From JAFDVL01 sp043736395 (GTDB lineage: Bacteria > Acidobacteriota > Blastocatellia > RBC074): 25,290 bases of DNA. A program made the translations under genes and the position numbers. Shown here one piece after another: positions 6,334 to 13,760 of the stretch. Below the pieces are notes generated by a model. That model made no database searches and was not told the DNA's origin. It saw only the letters and a list, made by a program, of their open reading frames with translations. The stretch is taken from positions 1-25,290 of the forward strand of contig JAYTCQ010000287.1 in the NCBI GenBank assembly GCA_043736395.1, written 5' to 3'. The first letter of the stretch is position 1; each line of letters starts with the position of its first letter.

Positions 6334-6876
6334 ATGGCAGCAAGATTCAAAGACAAGTTTAATCAGGAAATTGCCCCCGCTCTGGCAAAAGAATTTGGTT
6401 ATAAGAACCCAATGAGCATTCCGCGAATTCAAAAAATCGTGTTGAATATGGGACTCGGTGAAGCAATCTCTAACCAGAAAATAATTGATGTCGCCGTCAA
6501 TGAATTGGCTGTTGTGACCGGGCAAAAACCGGTTGTCACAAAAGCCAAGAAATCTATCGCGCAATTCAAACTTCGTGAGGGGATGAGTATTGGTGCAATG
6601 GTAACGTTGCGCGGTGATCGGATGTACGAATTTCTTGACCGCTTCATCAGCATTACCTTACCCCGAGTCCGTGACTTTCGTGGCGTTTCTCCAAAAGCAT
6701 TCGATGGCCGTGGTAACTATACTGTAGGGTTAAAAGATCAATTAATTTTTCCAGAAGTGGATTTTGGCAAAGTAGACAAGGCTCGCGGGATGAACGTTTG
6801 TATCGTGACCACCGCCACCAACGATGAAGAAGCACGTTCTTTGCTGCGTCACTTTGGAATGCCGTTTAGACAATAA
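6334..6876 (+). CDS. rplE: 50S ribosomal protein L5
   Basis: A 180-residue L5 from the ATG at 6334, the standard bacterial length (179-180). Conserved segments include NPMSIPRIQKIVLNMGLGEA (about 27-46), VVTGQKPVVTKAKKSIAQFKLREGMSIG, and RVRDFRGVSPKAFDGRGNYTVGLKDQLIFPEV. L5 binds 5S rRNA with L18. An in-frame TTG at 6322 would add four residues and overlap rplX; the ATG is preferred because it gives the family length and start. The ribosome binding site is weak, so coupling to rplX is likely. Confidence 0.97.
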   Translation: MAARFKDKFNQEIAPALAKEFGYKNPMSIPRIQKIVLNMGLGEAISNQKIIDVAVNELAVVTGQKPVVTKAKKSIAQFKLREGMSIGAMVTLRGDRMYEFLDRFISITLPRVRDFRGVSPKAFDGRGNYTVGLKDQLIFPEVDFGKVDKARGMNVCIVTTATNDEEARSLLRHFGMPFRQ

Positions 6877-6895
6877 TTTTGAGAGCTGAAAAGTT

Positions 6896-7081
6896 ATGGC
6901 AAAAACATCAATGATGGTTAAGGCAGCTCGCCGACCAAAGTTTAAAGTAAGAGGCTACAATCGTTGCCAACGCTGCGGTCGCCCTCGCGCTTATCTGAGA
7001 AAATTCTCGGTTTGTCGAATTTGTTTCCGACAACTCGCTTTGGCAGGTGAAATTCCAGGCGTTAAGAAATCGAGCTGGTAA
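6896..7081 (+). CDS. rpsN: 30S ribosomal protein S14, zinc-binding type
   Basis: A 61-residue short-type S14, also called type Z. The four zinc ligands are Cys24, Cys27, Cys40 and Cys43 in CQRCGRPRAYLRKFSVCRIC. This is the form common in many non-enteric bacteria, rather than the longer cysteine-free form of E. coli. A zinc-independent paralogue, if present, is not in the window. The C-terminus GEIPGVKKSSW is typical. The upstream region has only a weak GAGAG ribosome binding site. Confidence 0.98.
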   Translation: MAKTSMMVKAARRPKFKVRGYNRCQRCGRPRAYLRKFSVCRICFRQLALAGEIPGVKKSSW

Positions 7082-7099
7082 ACGAAAGATTGTTAAGTT

Positions 7100-7137
7100 G
7101 TGAACGTGAAAGTGGGATTGGCCAGTTTCAAACGCAC
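7100..7137. repeat. Imperfect inverted repeat between rpsN and rpsH
   Basis: GTGAACGTGAAAGTGG (7100-7115) and CCAGTTTCAAACGCAC (7122-7137) are complementary at 11 of 16 positions around the loop GATTGG. It occupies the middle of a 73-nt gap, with 17-18 nt free on both sides. The AAAGGG before the rpsH start lies outside it. It is weaker than the other copies and could be chance. Confidence 0.45.
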
Positions 7138-7154
7138 AGCGAAAGGGATAATAA

Positions 7155-7550
7155 ATGGATCCGATAGCAGACATGCTCACACGCATACGCAATGGTATTG
7201 GGGCTCAACATACAAAAGTTGATATGCCACATTCCAAAGTTAAAGGCGAAATTGCAAGAATCTTAAAAGAAGAAGGCTTCATATCAAACTTTAACGTCAA
7301 GACTGATGAAGTCTCAGGTCATAAGACGCTTCGAGTTTTTCTACGCTTCGGTGCGAACGGTGAAAGTGCAATTACGCATATTAGCCGCGTCTCACTTCCA
7401 AGTCGTCGTGTTTATTCTCCTAAAAAAGAAATTCCGAAAGTCCTGGGTGGGCTTGGAATCAATATTCTTAGTACTTCACAAGGGCTAATGACTGGTAAAG
7501 CAGCGAGAAGAGCCAACGTTGGCGGTGAAGTAATGTGTAACGTTTACTAA
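7155..7550 (+). CDS. rpsH: 30S ribosomal protein S8
   Basis: A 131-residue S8 with the N-terminal DPIADMLTRIRNGIGA signature and the C-terminal ILSTSQGLMTGKAARRANVGGEVMCNVY motif (about 104-131), which carries the conserved rRNA-binding STSxG segment. S8 is an early-assembling central-domain protein and the autoregulator of the spc operon in E. coli. Whether this spc region has an S8 target site has not been shown; the usual target is near rplE. AAAGGG about seven bases before the ATG is a usable ribosome binding site. Confidence 0.98.
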   Translation: MDPIADMLTRIRNGIGAQHTKVDMPHSKVKGEIARILKEEGFISNFNVKTDEVSGHKTLRVFLRFGANGESAITHISRVSLPSRRVYSPKKEIPKVLGGLGINILSTSQGLMTGKAARRANVGGEVMCNVY

Positions 7551-7580
7551 TACCGATCAAAGGATAACGGGCAAAAAGTT

Positions 7581-8135
7581 ATGTCACGTGTAGGAAAAAA
7601 AATCATTAGCATCCCGAAAGACGTGAAGATTAATATTAGTGATACGTCTTTGGAAGTTCAAGGACCTAAAGGAAAGCTGACGTCGCCAATCCCAGAGGGA
7701 ATATCTTTCAAGATGGAAGGTAGTACTCTGACAGCTGAGCGTCAGAGTGACAATCACTCAGCTTTGCATGGCTTAGCCAGAGCGTTGGCACAAAATAACA
7801 TCACTGGTGTAACCACAGGTTTCAATCAGGACATGGACATCGTAGGCGTTGGTTATAAGGCTGAGTTAAAAGGGAAATCAATCTTATTTTCACTGGGTTA
7901 TTCTCATCCGATAGAGTTTACGCTACCGGATGGAGTAAGTGCTAAAATTGAAAAGGTTGCGAAGCAGATAACTCAGTATCAAACTACGATTACCTTAACA
8001 GGAATTGATAAGCAATTGCTGGGGCAAACAGCTGCCAACCTGCATAGTTTGCGCAAGCCGGATGCCTACAAAGGCAAAGGTGTCAGATATGCAGATCGCG
8101 TTTTGAAACTGAAACCTGGTAAGACTGGTAAATAG
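7581..8135 (+). CDS. rplF: 50S ribosomal protein L6
   Basis: A 184-residue L6 made of two related alpha/beta domains. The N-terminus MSRVGKKIISIPKDVKI, the middle GVTTGFNQDMDIVGVGYKAELKGK (about 76-99) and the C-terminal LRKPDAYKGKGVRYADRVLKLKPGKTGK are characteristic. L6 lies near the sarcin-ricin loop and factor-binding site. Normal length. The upstream region (ACGGGCAAAAAGTT) offers only a weak Shine-Dalgarno. Confidence 0.98.
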   Translation: MSRVGKKIISIPKDVKINISDTSLEVQGPKGKLTSPIPEGISFKMEGSTLTAERQSDNHSALHGLARALAQNNITGVTTGFNQDMDIVGVGYKAELKGKSILFSLGYSHPIEFTLPDGVSAKIEKVAKQITQYQTTITLTGIDKQLLGQTAANLHSLRKPDAYKGKGVRYADRVLKLKPGKTGK

Positions 8136-8146
8136 TAAAAACTTTT

Positions 8147-8185
8147 GAAATATGAATTGCGATAAACTTCGCTGAACCATATTTC
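8147..8185. repeat. Inverted repeat between rplF and rplR
   Basis: GAAATATG (8147-8154) is perfectly complementary to CATATTTC (8178-8185), and inside them GCG (8159-8161) pairs with CGC (8170-8172). It lies 11 nt after the rplF stop and 15 nt before the rplR ATG. No T-run follows, so it does not look like a terminator. Confidence 0.65.
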
Positions 8186-8200
8186 GTACAAGAAATTTAT

Positions 8201-8560
8201 ATGGCAAAGAGATCAAGACAAGACATTCGGCGTGCGGTTCATACCCGCATTCGCAAGAAAGTTCACGGGACAACCGCAAGGCCTCGTTTAGCGGTTTTTC
8301 GAAGTATTAGCCATATCGTAGTGCAAATTATTGATGATGATAATGGCCATACTTTATGTGCAGCTTCTTCCCACGAAAAAGCTGCTGGTGCAAGTCCAGG
8401 TGGAAATATTAGCGCTGCCGTAACTATCGGTAAATTAATTGCCGAGCGAGCGAAAGAAAAGGGTATCAATCAAGTAGTGTTTGATCGCGGCGGATATATT
8501 TATCATGGTCGAATCAAATCATTGGCTGATGCCGCACGTGAAGCAGGCTTGGAATTTTAG
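8201..8560 (+). CDS. rplR: 50S ribosomal protein L18
   Basis: A 119-residue L18. The RIRKKVHGTTARPRLAVFRS segment (about 17-36), the VQIIDDDNGHTLCAASS strand and the C-terminal FDRGGYIYHGRIKSLADAAREAGLEF motif (about 94-119) are the family signature. L18 binds 5S rRNA together with L5. The ATG is preceded by AAGAAATTTAT with no Shine-Dalgarno, after an inverted repeat. Confidence 0.98.
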   Translation: MAKRSRQDIRRAVHTRIRKKVHGTTARPRLAVFRSISHIVVQIIDDDNGHTLCAASSHEKAAGASPGGNISAAVTIGKLIAERAKEKGINQVVFDRGGYIYHGRIKSLADAAREAGLEF

Positions 8561-8611
8561 TAGTGATGTAGGCTGAGTAAGCTTGGTATACATTTATCGG
8601 AGACTTCTGTT

Positions 8612-9106
8612 ATGGAAATAATCTCAGCAGATGGGCTGGATTTAAAAGAACAAGTGATTTCGATTAACCGTGTGACTAAAGTAGTCAAGGGCGGTAAGAA
8701 TATGTCATTTGCGGCCTTAGTAGTGGTTGGCGATCAAAACGGAATCGTTGGATTTGGGACTGGAAAGGCTAAGGAAGTCCCGAATGCGATTCGCAAAGGA
8801 ATTGAAGCTGCCAAACGAAATTTATATCGTGTACCGCTTAAAGGCGCAACTTTACCGCATCCAATTGTTGGAAACTTTGGCGCTGGTAAAGTCATGTTAA
8901 AACCTGCGGCAGAAGGAACCGGAGTAATTGCTGGTGGTGCCGTTCGCGCTGTGATGAATGCGGTAGGTGTTCGTGACGTGCTGACGAAGTGTCTTGGTTC
9001 AAATAATGCGCACAACGTTATTCGAGCGACTTTCGAAGGTCTAACCAGTTTGCGTAGTCCTGAGCAGGTTGCCCGATTACGAGGTCGCAGCGTAGAGGAG
9101 TTGTAA
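8612..9106 (+). CDS. rpsE: 30S ribosomal protein S5
   Basis: A 164-residue S5. The N-terminal double-stranded-RNA-binding domain starts DLKEQVISINRVTKVVKGGK and includes FAALVVVGDQNGIVGFGTGKAKEV (about 33-56). The C-terminal domain contains GAGKVMLKPAAEGTGVIAGG (about 90-109) and AVRAVMNAVGVRDVLTKCLGS. S5 is at the mRNA entry tunnel and is a ram/spectinomycin site in other bacteria. A GGAG at 8599-8602, nine bases before the ATG, supports the start. rpmD follows after 2 nt. Confidence 0.98.
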   Translation: MEIISADGLDLKEQVISINRVTKVVKGGKNMSFAALVVVGDQNGIVGFGTGKAKEVPNAIRKGIEAAKRNLYRVPLKGATLPHPIVGNFGAGKVMLKPAAEGTGVIAGGAVRAVMNAVGVRDVLTKCLGSNNAHNVIRATFEGLTSLRSPEQVARLRGRSVEEL

Positions 9107-9108
9107 AG

Positions 9109-9294
9109 ATGGCAGAAGCAGCAAAAATTAAAATTCAATATTTCCGCAGCAAGATTTGTACTCCTCAGAAGCACAAGGTCATTGTGAGTAGTCTGGGTTT
9201 TACCAAATTAAATCAAATTGTTGAGCGCCCTGATACGAAAGATATTCGAGGAATGGTCGCTAAAATTCCGCATTTACTGCGTATTGTTGAATAA
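9109..9294 (+). CDS. rpmD: 50S ribosomal protein L30
   Basis: A 61-residue L30, typical bacterial length. The pattern KIQYFRSKICTPQKHKVIVSSLGFTKLNQIV with the closing IRGMVAKIPHLLRIV is diagnostic. It begins 2 nt after rpsE, with GAGGAG at 9095-9100 eight bases before the ATG, so it is translated with rpsE. L30 is missing in some bacterial lineages; here it is present and intact. Confidence 0.97.
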   Translation: MAEAAKIKIQYFRSKICTPQKHKVIVSSLGFTKLNQIVERPDTKDIRGMVAKIPHLLRIVE

Positions 9295-9299
9295 TTGTT

Positions 9300-9362
9300 A
9301 TTCTCTTGCGGTAAGTGCTTTTTGAGCACGATGTCACGCCGCAAGTTGTTAATTCTGAGAAT
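9300..9362. repeat. Nested hairpins between rpmD and rplO
   Basis: Three nested perfect stems fill the 74-nt gap. ATTCTC (9300-9305) pairs with GAGAAT (9357-9362), CTTGCGG (9305-9311) pairs with CCGCAAG (9339-9345), and GTGCT (9315-9319) pairs with AGCAC (9325-9329) around a TTTTG loop. The structure starts 5 nt after the rpmD stop and ends 6 nt before the rplO ATG. The T-run is inside the loop, not after a stem, so it does not look like a terminator. Confidence 0.75.
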
Positions 9363-9368
9363 TTAGTT

Positions 9369-9830
9369 ATGGCACTCAGCTTAAATAATATCAAAGCTCC
9401 CGAGGGCGCTACACATAAGAAAAAGCGCGTCGGTCGAGGTCCAGGTTCTGGTTTAGGAAAGACTTCAGGACGTGGAAATAAAGGGCAAAAGTCACGTTCA
9501 GGTTATAGCCGGAAACGAGGTTTTGAAGGTGGTCAGATGCCTTTACATCGTCGCTTGCCCAAGCGTGGATTTACCAATATCTTTAAGAAAGAATGGGCTG
9601 AAGTGAACATTCTCGATTTGGATCGTTTTGATTCTGAAGTGACACCGGATCTTTTAGTTGGAGCAGGCTTAATCCGAAAATCTAAACAAGGCGCAGTTGT
9701 AGTAATGGGGCAAGGAGACGTGACAAAAGCTTTAACTGTTAAAGCCCATCGTTTCACTGCTGGAGCAAAACAAAAAATTGAGGCCGCAGGTGGTAAGGCT
9801 GAAGTTATCGAGAGGCCTAGCGCCAGTTAA
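9369..9830 (+). CDS. rplO: 50S ribosomal protein L15
   Basis: A 153-residue L15 from the ATG at 9369. The start MALSLNNIKAPEGATHKKKRVGRGPGSGLGKTSGRGNKGQ carries the glycine/arginine-rich N-terminal extension typical of L15, followed by RKRGFEGGQMPLHRRLPKRGF (about 50-70) and the C-terminal AHRFTAGAKQKIEAAGGKAEVI motif. An in-frame upstream ATG at 9315 would add 18 residues that are unlike L15 and lie inside the intergenic hairpin, so it is rejected. No Shine-Dalgarno is visible at 9369. Confidence 0.97.
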   Translation: MALSLNNIKAPEGATHKKKRVGRGPGSGLGKTSGRGNKGQKSRSGYSRKRGFEGGQMPLHRRLPKRGFTNIFKKEWAEVNILDLDRFDSEVTPDLLVGAGLIRKSKQGAVVVMGQGDVTKALTVKAHRFTAGAKQKIEAAGGKAEVIERPSAS

Positions 9831-9895
9831 ATTTCTTGGGGTGGTCATAGTTTCGACTGCTGAATTAGATGCCCTGGGAAGTAATCAAGAGCATT

Positions 9896-11308
9896 ATGGT
9901 TGAATCATTCATCAATGCGATTCGGAATCTCTGGCAAGTGCCGGAACTACGTAGACGTGTCATCTTTACACTGCTGATGCTAGTCGTGTACCGTGCTGGG
10001 ATTCATATTCCTGTGCCAGGCATAGATCAGGAAGTACTTAAAGAGATTTGGGGCCAAGCAGCAGGCTCATTATTTGGCGTACTTGATTTATTTTCAGGTG
10101 GTAATTTAAGGCGAATTTCTATTTTTGCACTGGGCATTATGCCTTATATCACGTCATCCATTATTTTTCAATTAATGACGTCAGTCTACCCTGCTCTGAA
10201 AAAAATTCAGGAAGAGGGTGAGCTGGGACGTCGCAAAATTACTCAATATACACGTTATCTGACAGTCGGACTTTGTTTGGTACAAGGAACGAGTATCGCC
10301 TTATGGCTCAGTCGTCAGCCGGGATTAGTGAATACAGGAAGTCAGTGGTCATTCGTAGCTATGGCTGTTTTGACTTTAACTGCCGGTACACTTTTCGTCA
10401 TGTGGATAGGTGAACAAATAACTGAACGCGGGATTGGTAATGGCATCAGCCTGCTGATTTTTGCGGGTATTATCGTTAATCTACCAAGTGCGATTGTTCA
10501 GCTTTACGAGAAAATTAAAGACCCTAGTTCGGCGCTATTTGTCATCATCTTGTTAATTGTGATGGTACTGGTAACGGCAGGTGTTGTGTTTGTTGAGCGA
10601 GGATTACGTAAGGTTCCAACAAATCACGCGCGAAGAATAGTCGGAAGAGAATCAGTAGCTGGCGGTGGCGCTTCCTATATTCCTTTAAAAGTAAATATTG
10701 CAGGAGTCATCCCGGTAATTTTTGCATCATCTTTGTTAGCTATCCCGCAGACGATTGCCACATTGAGTAGTTGGGAGCCGCTAAAGCAAGTTCAAAACTG
10801 GTTTGGCGGTGGGCATCCGGTCTATGAATTGCTATTTGTTTCAGGAATTATCTTCTTCTGTTTTTTTTATGTCTCCATAGTCTTTAACTCAGACGAAGTG
10901 GCAGAAAATTTAAGAAAGCAGGGAGCCTTTATTCCAGGCATTCGACCAGGTAAGAAAACGAGTGATTATTTGAATGGAATTTTGACGAGACTGACTACGG
11001 TTGGCGCAATATATCTGGTCATTGTCTGTTTGATTCCACAGATCATGATTAGCGGATTTAAAGTTCAGGCTCTCCCCTTTATTGGTGAATGGTTGTATAC
11101 GACGATTAGTGCCATTCCGGGTCTGGGCTGGATACTTACAGGTCTGGGCGTATCTTTTTACTTTGGCGGTACAAGCCTGCTAATTGCAGTCGGTGTCGCA
11201 ATGGACACAATCTCGCAAGTCGAATCACAATTGGTTATGCGTCATTACGATGGCTTTTTAGGACCTCAAGGCACTCGAATGAAGGGCAGGACAGTTAATA
11301 ACAAGTAG
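9896..11308 (+). CDS. secY: Protein translocase channel subunit SecY
   Basis: A 470-residue SecY, the central pore of the SecYEG translocon in the inner membrane. Conserved parts include the start FINAIRNLWQVPELRRRVIFTL, the plug region GNLRRISIFALGIMPYITSSIIFQLM, KKIQEEGELGRRKITQYTRY, the RGIGNGISLLIFAGI segment, and the C-terminal LRKQGAFIPGIRPGKKT cytosolic loop. About ten hydrophobic helices can be seen. The ATG at 9896 begins MVESFINAIRN as in the family; the in-frame ATG at 9869 would add nine residues with no support. Location between rplO and adk is the classical spc arrangement. Confidence 0.97.
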   Translation: MVESFINAIRNLWQVPELRRRVIFTLLMLVVYRAGIHIPVPGIDQEVLKEIWGQAAGSLFGVLDLFSGGNLRRISIFALGIMPYITSSIIFQLMTSVYPALKKIQEEGELGRRKITQYTRYLTVGLCLVQGTSIALWLSRQPGLVNTGSQWSFVAMAVLTLTAGTLFVMWIGEQITERGIGNGISLLIFAGIIVNLPSAIVQLYEKIKDPSSALFVIILLIVMVLVTAGVVFVERGLRKVPTNHARRIVGRESVAGGGASYIPLKVNIAGVIPVIFASSLLAIPQTIATLSSWEPLKQVQNWFGGGHPVYELLFVSGIIFFCFFYVSIVFNSDEVAENLRKQGAFIPGIRPGKKTSDYLNGILTRLTTVGAIYLVIVCLIPQIMISGFKVQALPFIGEWLYTTISAIPGLGWILTGLGVSFYFGGTSLLIAVGVAMDTISQVESQLVMRHYDGFLGPQGTRMKGRTVNNK

Positions 11309-11365
11309 CAGCTAAGTGCTGTCGCGACTGGCTCCACTCGTTGATAGCTTTGAAATGGAGTCTTG

Positions 11366-12013
11366 ATGCCCAAGATTGTAGTAATGATAGGACAGCCGGG
11401 AGTTGGTAAAGGAACTCAATCTCGTCTCCTTTCAGAGTATTTTCATATTCCTCAAATATCAACTGGTGATATTTTAAGAGAAATGGCTACACTGGAAACA
11501 AAACTGGGATTGCATATTAAAGAGTTCTTAAAGACCGGTCATTTAGTGGATGATGAGATTCTGGCAAGCGTGATTCAAAGTCGAACAATGCAGTCTGATT
11601 GCATTAATGGGTATATTTTAGATGGCTACCCGCGCACCTCTTCACAACTGCGGACCCTTGAGAAGTTGGCAAAAGGGCAGGATAAGGAAATCTGTTTAGT
11701 AAATATAACAGTGGCGCACGAGACATTGAAAAAAAGGTTAATTGGTCGAAGAACATGTTCTGGTTGTGGAGAGATATACAATATTTATCTTCGTCCTACA
11801 AAGCAAGAAGGAATTTGCGATTCCTGTCAGGGCCAGTTAATGCAAAGGTCTGATGATAAGGAAGAAACGGTTGCCATAAGGTTAGATGCTTATCAGAAAA
11901 TGACTGCTCCACTGATTGAATATTATCAAAAAAGTGGGAGACTTGTTACCGTCAATGGCGACAGGGAAGTTAATGAAGTGTTTGGTGATATTCGAGTAGC
12001 GATTGAAAGTTAA
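11366..12013 (+). CDS. adk: Adenylate kinase, zinc-lid type
   Basis: A 215-residue adenylate kinase catalysing ATP + AMP to 2 ADP. Walker A is GQPGVGKGTQ (9-18); the AMP-binding STGDILREM is at 32-40 and LDGYPRT at 85-91. The long LID carries Cys131, Cys134, Cys151 and Cys154 (CSGCG and CDSCQ), the four-cysteine structural zinc site. Two small deviations from the common form are visible, GQPG for GPPG and DGYPR for DGFPR. The ATG at 11366 has TGGAG five bases upstream (11356-11360); an in-frame TTG at 11363 is less likely. Confidence 0.96.
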   Translation: MPKIVVMIGQPGVGKGTQSRLLSEYFHIPQISTGDILREMATLETKLGLHIKEFLKTGHLVDDEILASVIQSRTMQSDCINGYILDGYPRTSSQLRTLEKLAKGQDKEICLVNITVAHETLKKRLIGRRTCSGCGEIYNIYLRPTKQEGICDSCQGQLMQRSDDKEETVAIRLDAYQKMTAPLIEYYQKSGRLVTVNGDREVNEVFGDIRVAIES

Positions 12014-12043
12014 GACTAATTAAGCAGGGAAGTTATTCCAAGC

Positions 12044-12811
12044 ATGATCATTCGTAAATCCCGCAGCGAAATTGAAAAAATGAGAGCCGCTGGGCAGATT
12101 GTCGCTCAGACATTAAGTACACTGCGGAAAATGGTTGAGCCAGGAATTACGACTAAAGAATTAGATGCTGCTGCTGAAAGTCATATTCGGAAATCCGGGG
12201 CGTACCCAACCTTCAAAGGGTATCGAGGATTTCCGGCTTCAATATGCGCATCAGTGAATGACGAAGTCGTCCACGGAATACCTTCAGGCCGTAAATTAAA
12301 AGAAGGCGATATTATCAAGATAGATTGCGGAGCAACATTAAAAGGCTATGTAGGTGATGCCGCAATAAGTGTTGGAGTAGGTAAAGTTTCTGAATCAGTT
12401 GAAGCCTTAATGCAGACCACGCAGGAATCTCTCTTTAAGGCGATGGAGCAAATGGTTGAAGGTAATCGGCTCCATGATGTTTCCTTTGCAGTCCAGTCGC
12501 ATTGTGAGGCGCGTGGGTATTCAATTGTAAGAGAATACTGTGGTCACGGGATAGGACAAAAAATGCACGAAGACCCGCAGGTTCCAAATTATGGTGACCC
12601 GGGAACAGGAAAGCGGCTTCAAGTCGGATGGGTTTTGGCGGTTGAGCCAATGGTAAATCTGGGAGTTGAGCACGTCAAAACTCTTAATGATAAGTGGACA
12701 GTAGTTACAATGGACGGTAAGCCTTCATCGCATTTTGAACATACGATTGCGATTACTGAAGATGGTCCGATTGTCTTGACAGCATTAGAAGATGGAACCG
12801 TGAGATTGTAG
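12044..12811 (+). CDS. map: Methionine aminopeptidase, type I
   Basis: A 255-residue type Ia enzyme that removes the initiator methionine from new proteins. The pita-bread fold ligands are all present: Asp94, Asp105, His168, Glu201 and Glu232, with His77 as the conserved substrate-binding histidine (VVHGIP). Other hallmarks are GYRGFPASICASVNDEVVHG (59-78) and YCGHGIGQKMHEDPQVPNY (165-183). The position adk-map-infA is the usual one in many phyla. The best ribosome binding site (AGGGA, 12026-12030) is about 13 nt upstream, longer than ideal. Confidence 0.97.
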   Translation: MIIRKSRSEIEKMRAAGQIVAQTLSTLRKMVEPGITTKELDAAAESHIRKSGAYPTFKGYRGFPASICASVNDEVVHGIPSGRKLKEGDIIKIDCGATLKGYVGDAAISVGVGKVSESVEALMQTTQESLFKAMEQMVEGNRLHDVSFAVQSHCEARGYSIVREYCGHGIGQKMHEDPQVPNYGDPGTGKRLQVGWVLAVEPMVNLGVEHVKTLNDKWTVVTMDGKPSSHFEHTIAITEDGPIVLTALEDGTVRL

Positions 12812-12838
12812 GAATTTTGCCAGATTGTAATAATGACC

Positions 12839-12866
12839 TTGCAAAAAATCCTCCCACGCATATAAT
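12839..12866 (+). promoter_or_regulatory. Probable sigma-70-type promoter for infA and the alpha operon
   Basis: TTGCAA (12839-12844) and a perfect TATAAT (12861-12866) are separated by 16 bp in the 121-nt gap between map and infA. The expected start is near 12873, leaving a leader of about 60 nt before the infA ATG. An internal promoter here would allow infA-rpmJ-rpsM-rpsK-rpsD-rpoA-rplQ to be expressed apart from the upstream genes. The elements are seen; activity is inference. Confidence 0.6.
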
Positions 12867-12932
12867 TTCAAGTTTGCGTTTTTCGTCTGTAATAGAGCGA
12901 AGCGAATGAAGAGATCAAGTACCGATTAAGCT

Positions 12933-13151
12933 ATGTCAAAAGAAGATGCAATTGAGGTTCAGGCTACAGTATTAGAGACTTTGCCAAACGCGATGTTCAA
13001 GGTTGAACTAGAGAATAAGCATCAGGTACTTGCTCATATCTCCGGACGGATGAGAAAAAATTTCATCAAGATATTGCCGGGAGACAAAGTATTGGTTGAG
13101 CTTTCACCGTACGATTTGACGAGGGGTAGAATTGTTTACCGCTTCAAGTAA
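12933..13151 (+). CDS. infA: Translation initiation factor IF-1
   Basis: A 72-residue OB-fold protein of exactly the usual length. MSKEDAIEVQATVLETLPNAMFKVELENKHQVLAHISGRMRKNFIKILPGDKVLVELSPYDLTRGRIVYRFK in outline matches IF-1, in particular LPNAMFKVEL, HISGRMRKN and YDLTRGRIVYR. IF-1 binds the A site of the 30S subunit during initiation. It follows a probable promoter and starts without a clear Shine-Dalgarno. rpmJ follows after 14 nt. Confidence 0.97.
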   Translation: MSKEDAIEVQATVLETLPNAMFKVELENKHQVLAHISGRMRKNFIKILPGDKVLVELSPYDLTRGRIVYRFK

Positions 13152-13165
13152 AGTAGGAAAGTATT

Positions 13166-13279
13166 ATGAAAGTTAGGGCATCAGTTAAAAAAATGTGTGA
13201 TAAATGCAAAGTCATTCATCGCCATGGCGTTGTTCGCGTTATTTGCGAGAATCCAAAACATAAACAACGTCAAGGATAA
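13166..13279 (+). CDS. rpmJ: 50S ribosomal protein L36, zinc-binding form
   Basis: A very short gene of 37 codons plus TAA, starting MKVRASVKKMCDKCKVIHRH and ending NPKHKQRQG. The zinc ligands are Cys11, Cys14, Cys27 and His32, the C-C-C-H set of the zinc-containing L36 form. AGGA at 13155-13158, seven bases before the ATG, is a sound ribosome binding site. infA-rpmJ-rpsM is the standard order. L36 is among the last proteins added to the 50S subunit. Confidence 0.97.
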   Translation: MKVRASVKKMCDKCKVIHRHGVVRVICENPKHKQRQG

Positions 13280-13294
13280 GCAGGAGATTTTTTC

Positions 13295-13678
13295 ATGGCT
13301 CGTGTAGCAGGCGTCGATTTGCCACCTCAGAAGCGCGCAGAAATTGGATTAACCTATATTTATGGGATTGGTCGTCCGCGTGCCCTCAGAATTTTAACTG
13401 AAGCTCAGGTCAGCGTTGATAAGAAAATCCGCGACTTAAGCGAAGATGAATTAACCAAAATTCGTGCCATTATTGATCAAGGCAGTGCTGTCGAAGGAGA
13501 TCTTCGGAAGCAAGTCTCGATGGATATTAAGCGATTGATGGATATTGGATGTTATCGGGGCATTCGTCACCGCCGTGGCCTGCCGGTACGTGGGCAACGT
13601 ACCAGCACTAATGCGCGAACCCGTAAAGGTCCACGCCGTATGACTGTGGCGAAGAAGAAGGCACCTGGTAAGAAGTAA
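13295..13678 (+). CDS. rpsM: 30S ribosomal protein S13
   Basis: A 127-residue S13. MARVAGVDLPPQKRAEIGLTYIYGIG opens the helix-two-turns-helix domain, and the basic tail RHRRGLPVRGQRTSTNARTRKGPRR (about 91-115) reaches the P-site tRNA in the head of the 30S subunit. AGGAG at 13282-13286, eight bases before the ATG, is strong. The last residues (TVAKKKAPGKK) are a common lysine-rich extension. Confidence 0.98.
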   Translation: MARVAGVDLPPQKRAEIGLTYIYGIGRPRALRILTEAQVSVDKKIRDLSEDELTKIRAIIDQGSAVEGDLRKQVSMDIKRLMDIGCYRGIRHRRGLPVRGQRTSTNARTRKGPRRMTVAKKKAPGKK

Positions 13679-13683
13679 TTAAA

Positions 13684-13758
13684 CAGGAGTGAGAGGCAGG
13701 CTTCACGTTCCGGGGTAGGAATGCTGACACCTGACACCTGACACCCGATACCTGAAAT
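13684..13758. repeat. GACACCT/CTGACAC heptamer array and partial inverted repeat before rpsK
   Basis: Five tandem 7-nt units run without gap at 13724-13758: CTGACAC three times, then CCGATAC and CTGAAAT. On the opposite strand this is GGTGTCA repeated, the same unit family as the arms before rpsS. Upstream, CAGG (13684-13687) pairs with CCTG (13751-13754), and the intervening left part (to about 13717) shows only patchy complementarity to the array, as if one arm has decayed. The array ends 2 nt before the rpsK ATG. Confidence 0.85.
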
Positions 13759-13760
13759 TT

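Noticed and set aside
8734..9174. 146-codon minus-strand open frame opposite rpsE
   Set aside because: Antisense shadow of S5 and L30, which are fully conserved in the sense frame; no ribosome binding site or recognisable protein.
9315..9371. Upstream start for rplO adding 18 residues
   Set aside because: The extra residues are not L15-like and come from the intergenic hairpin; the ATG at 9369 gives the family start.
13724..13758. CRISPR array
   Set aside because: The repeats are 7-nt tandem units with no spacers; no cas genes are present in the window.
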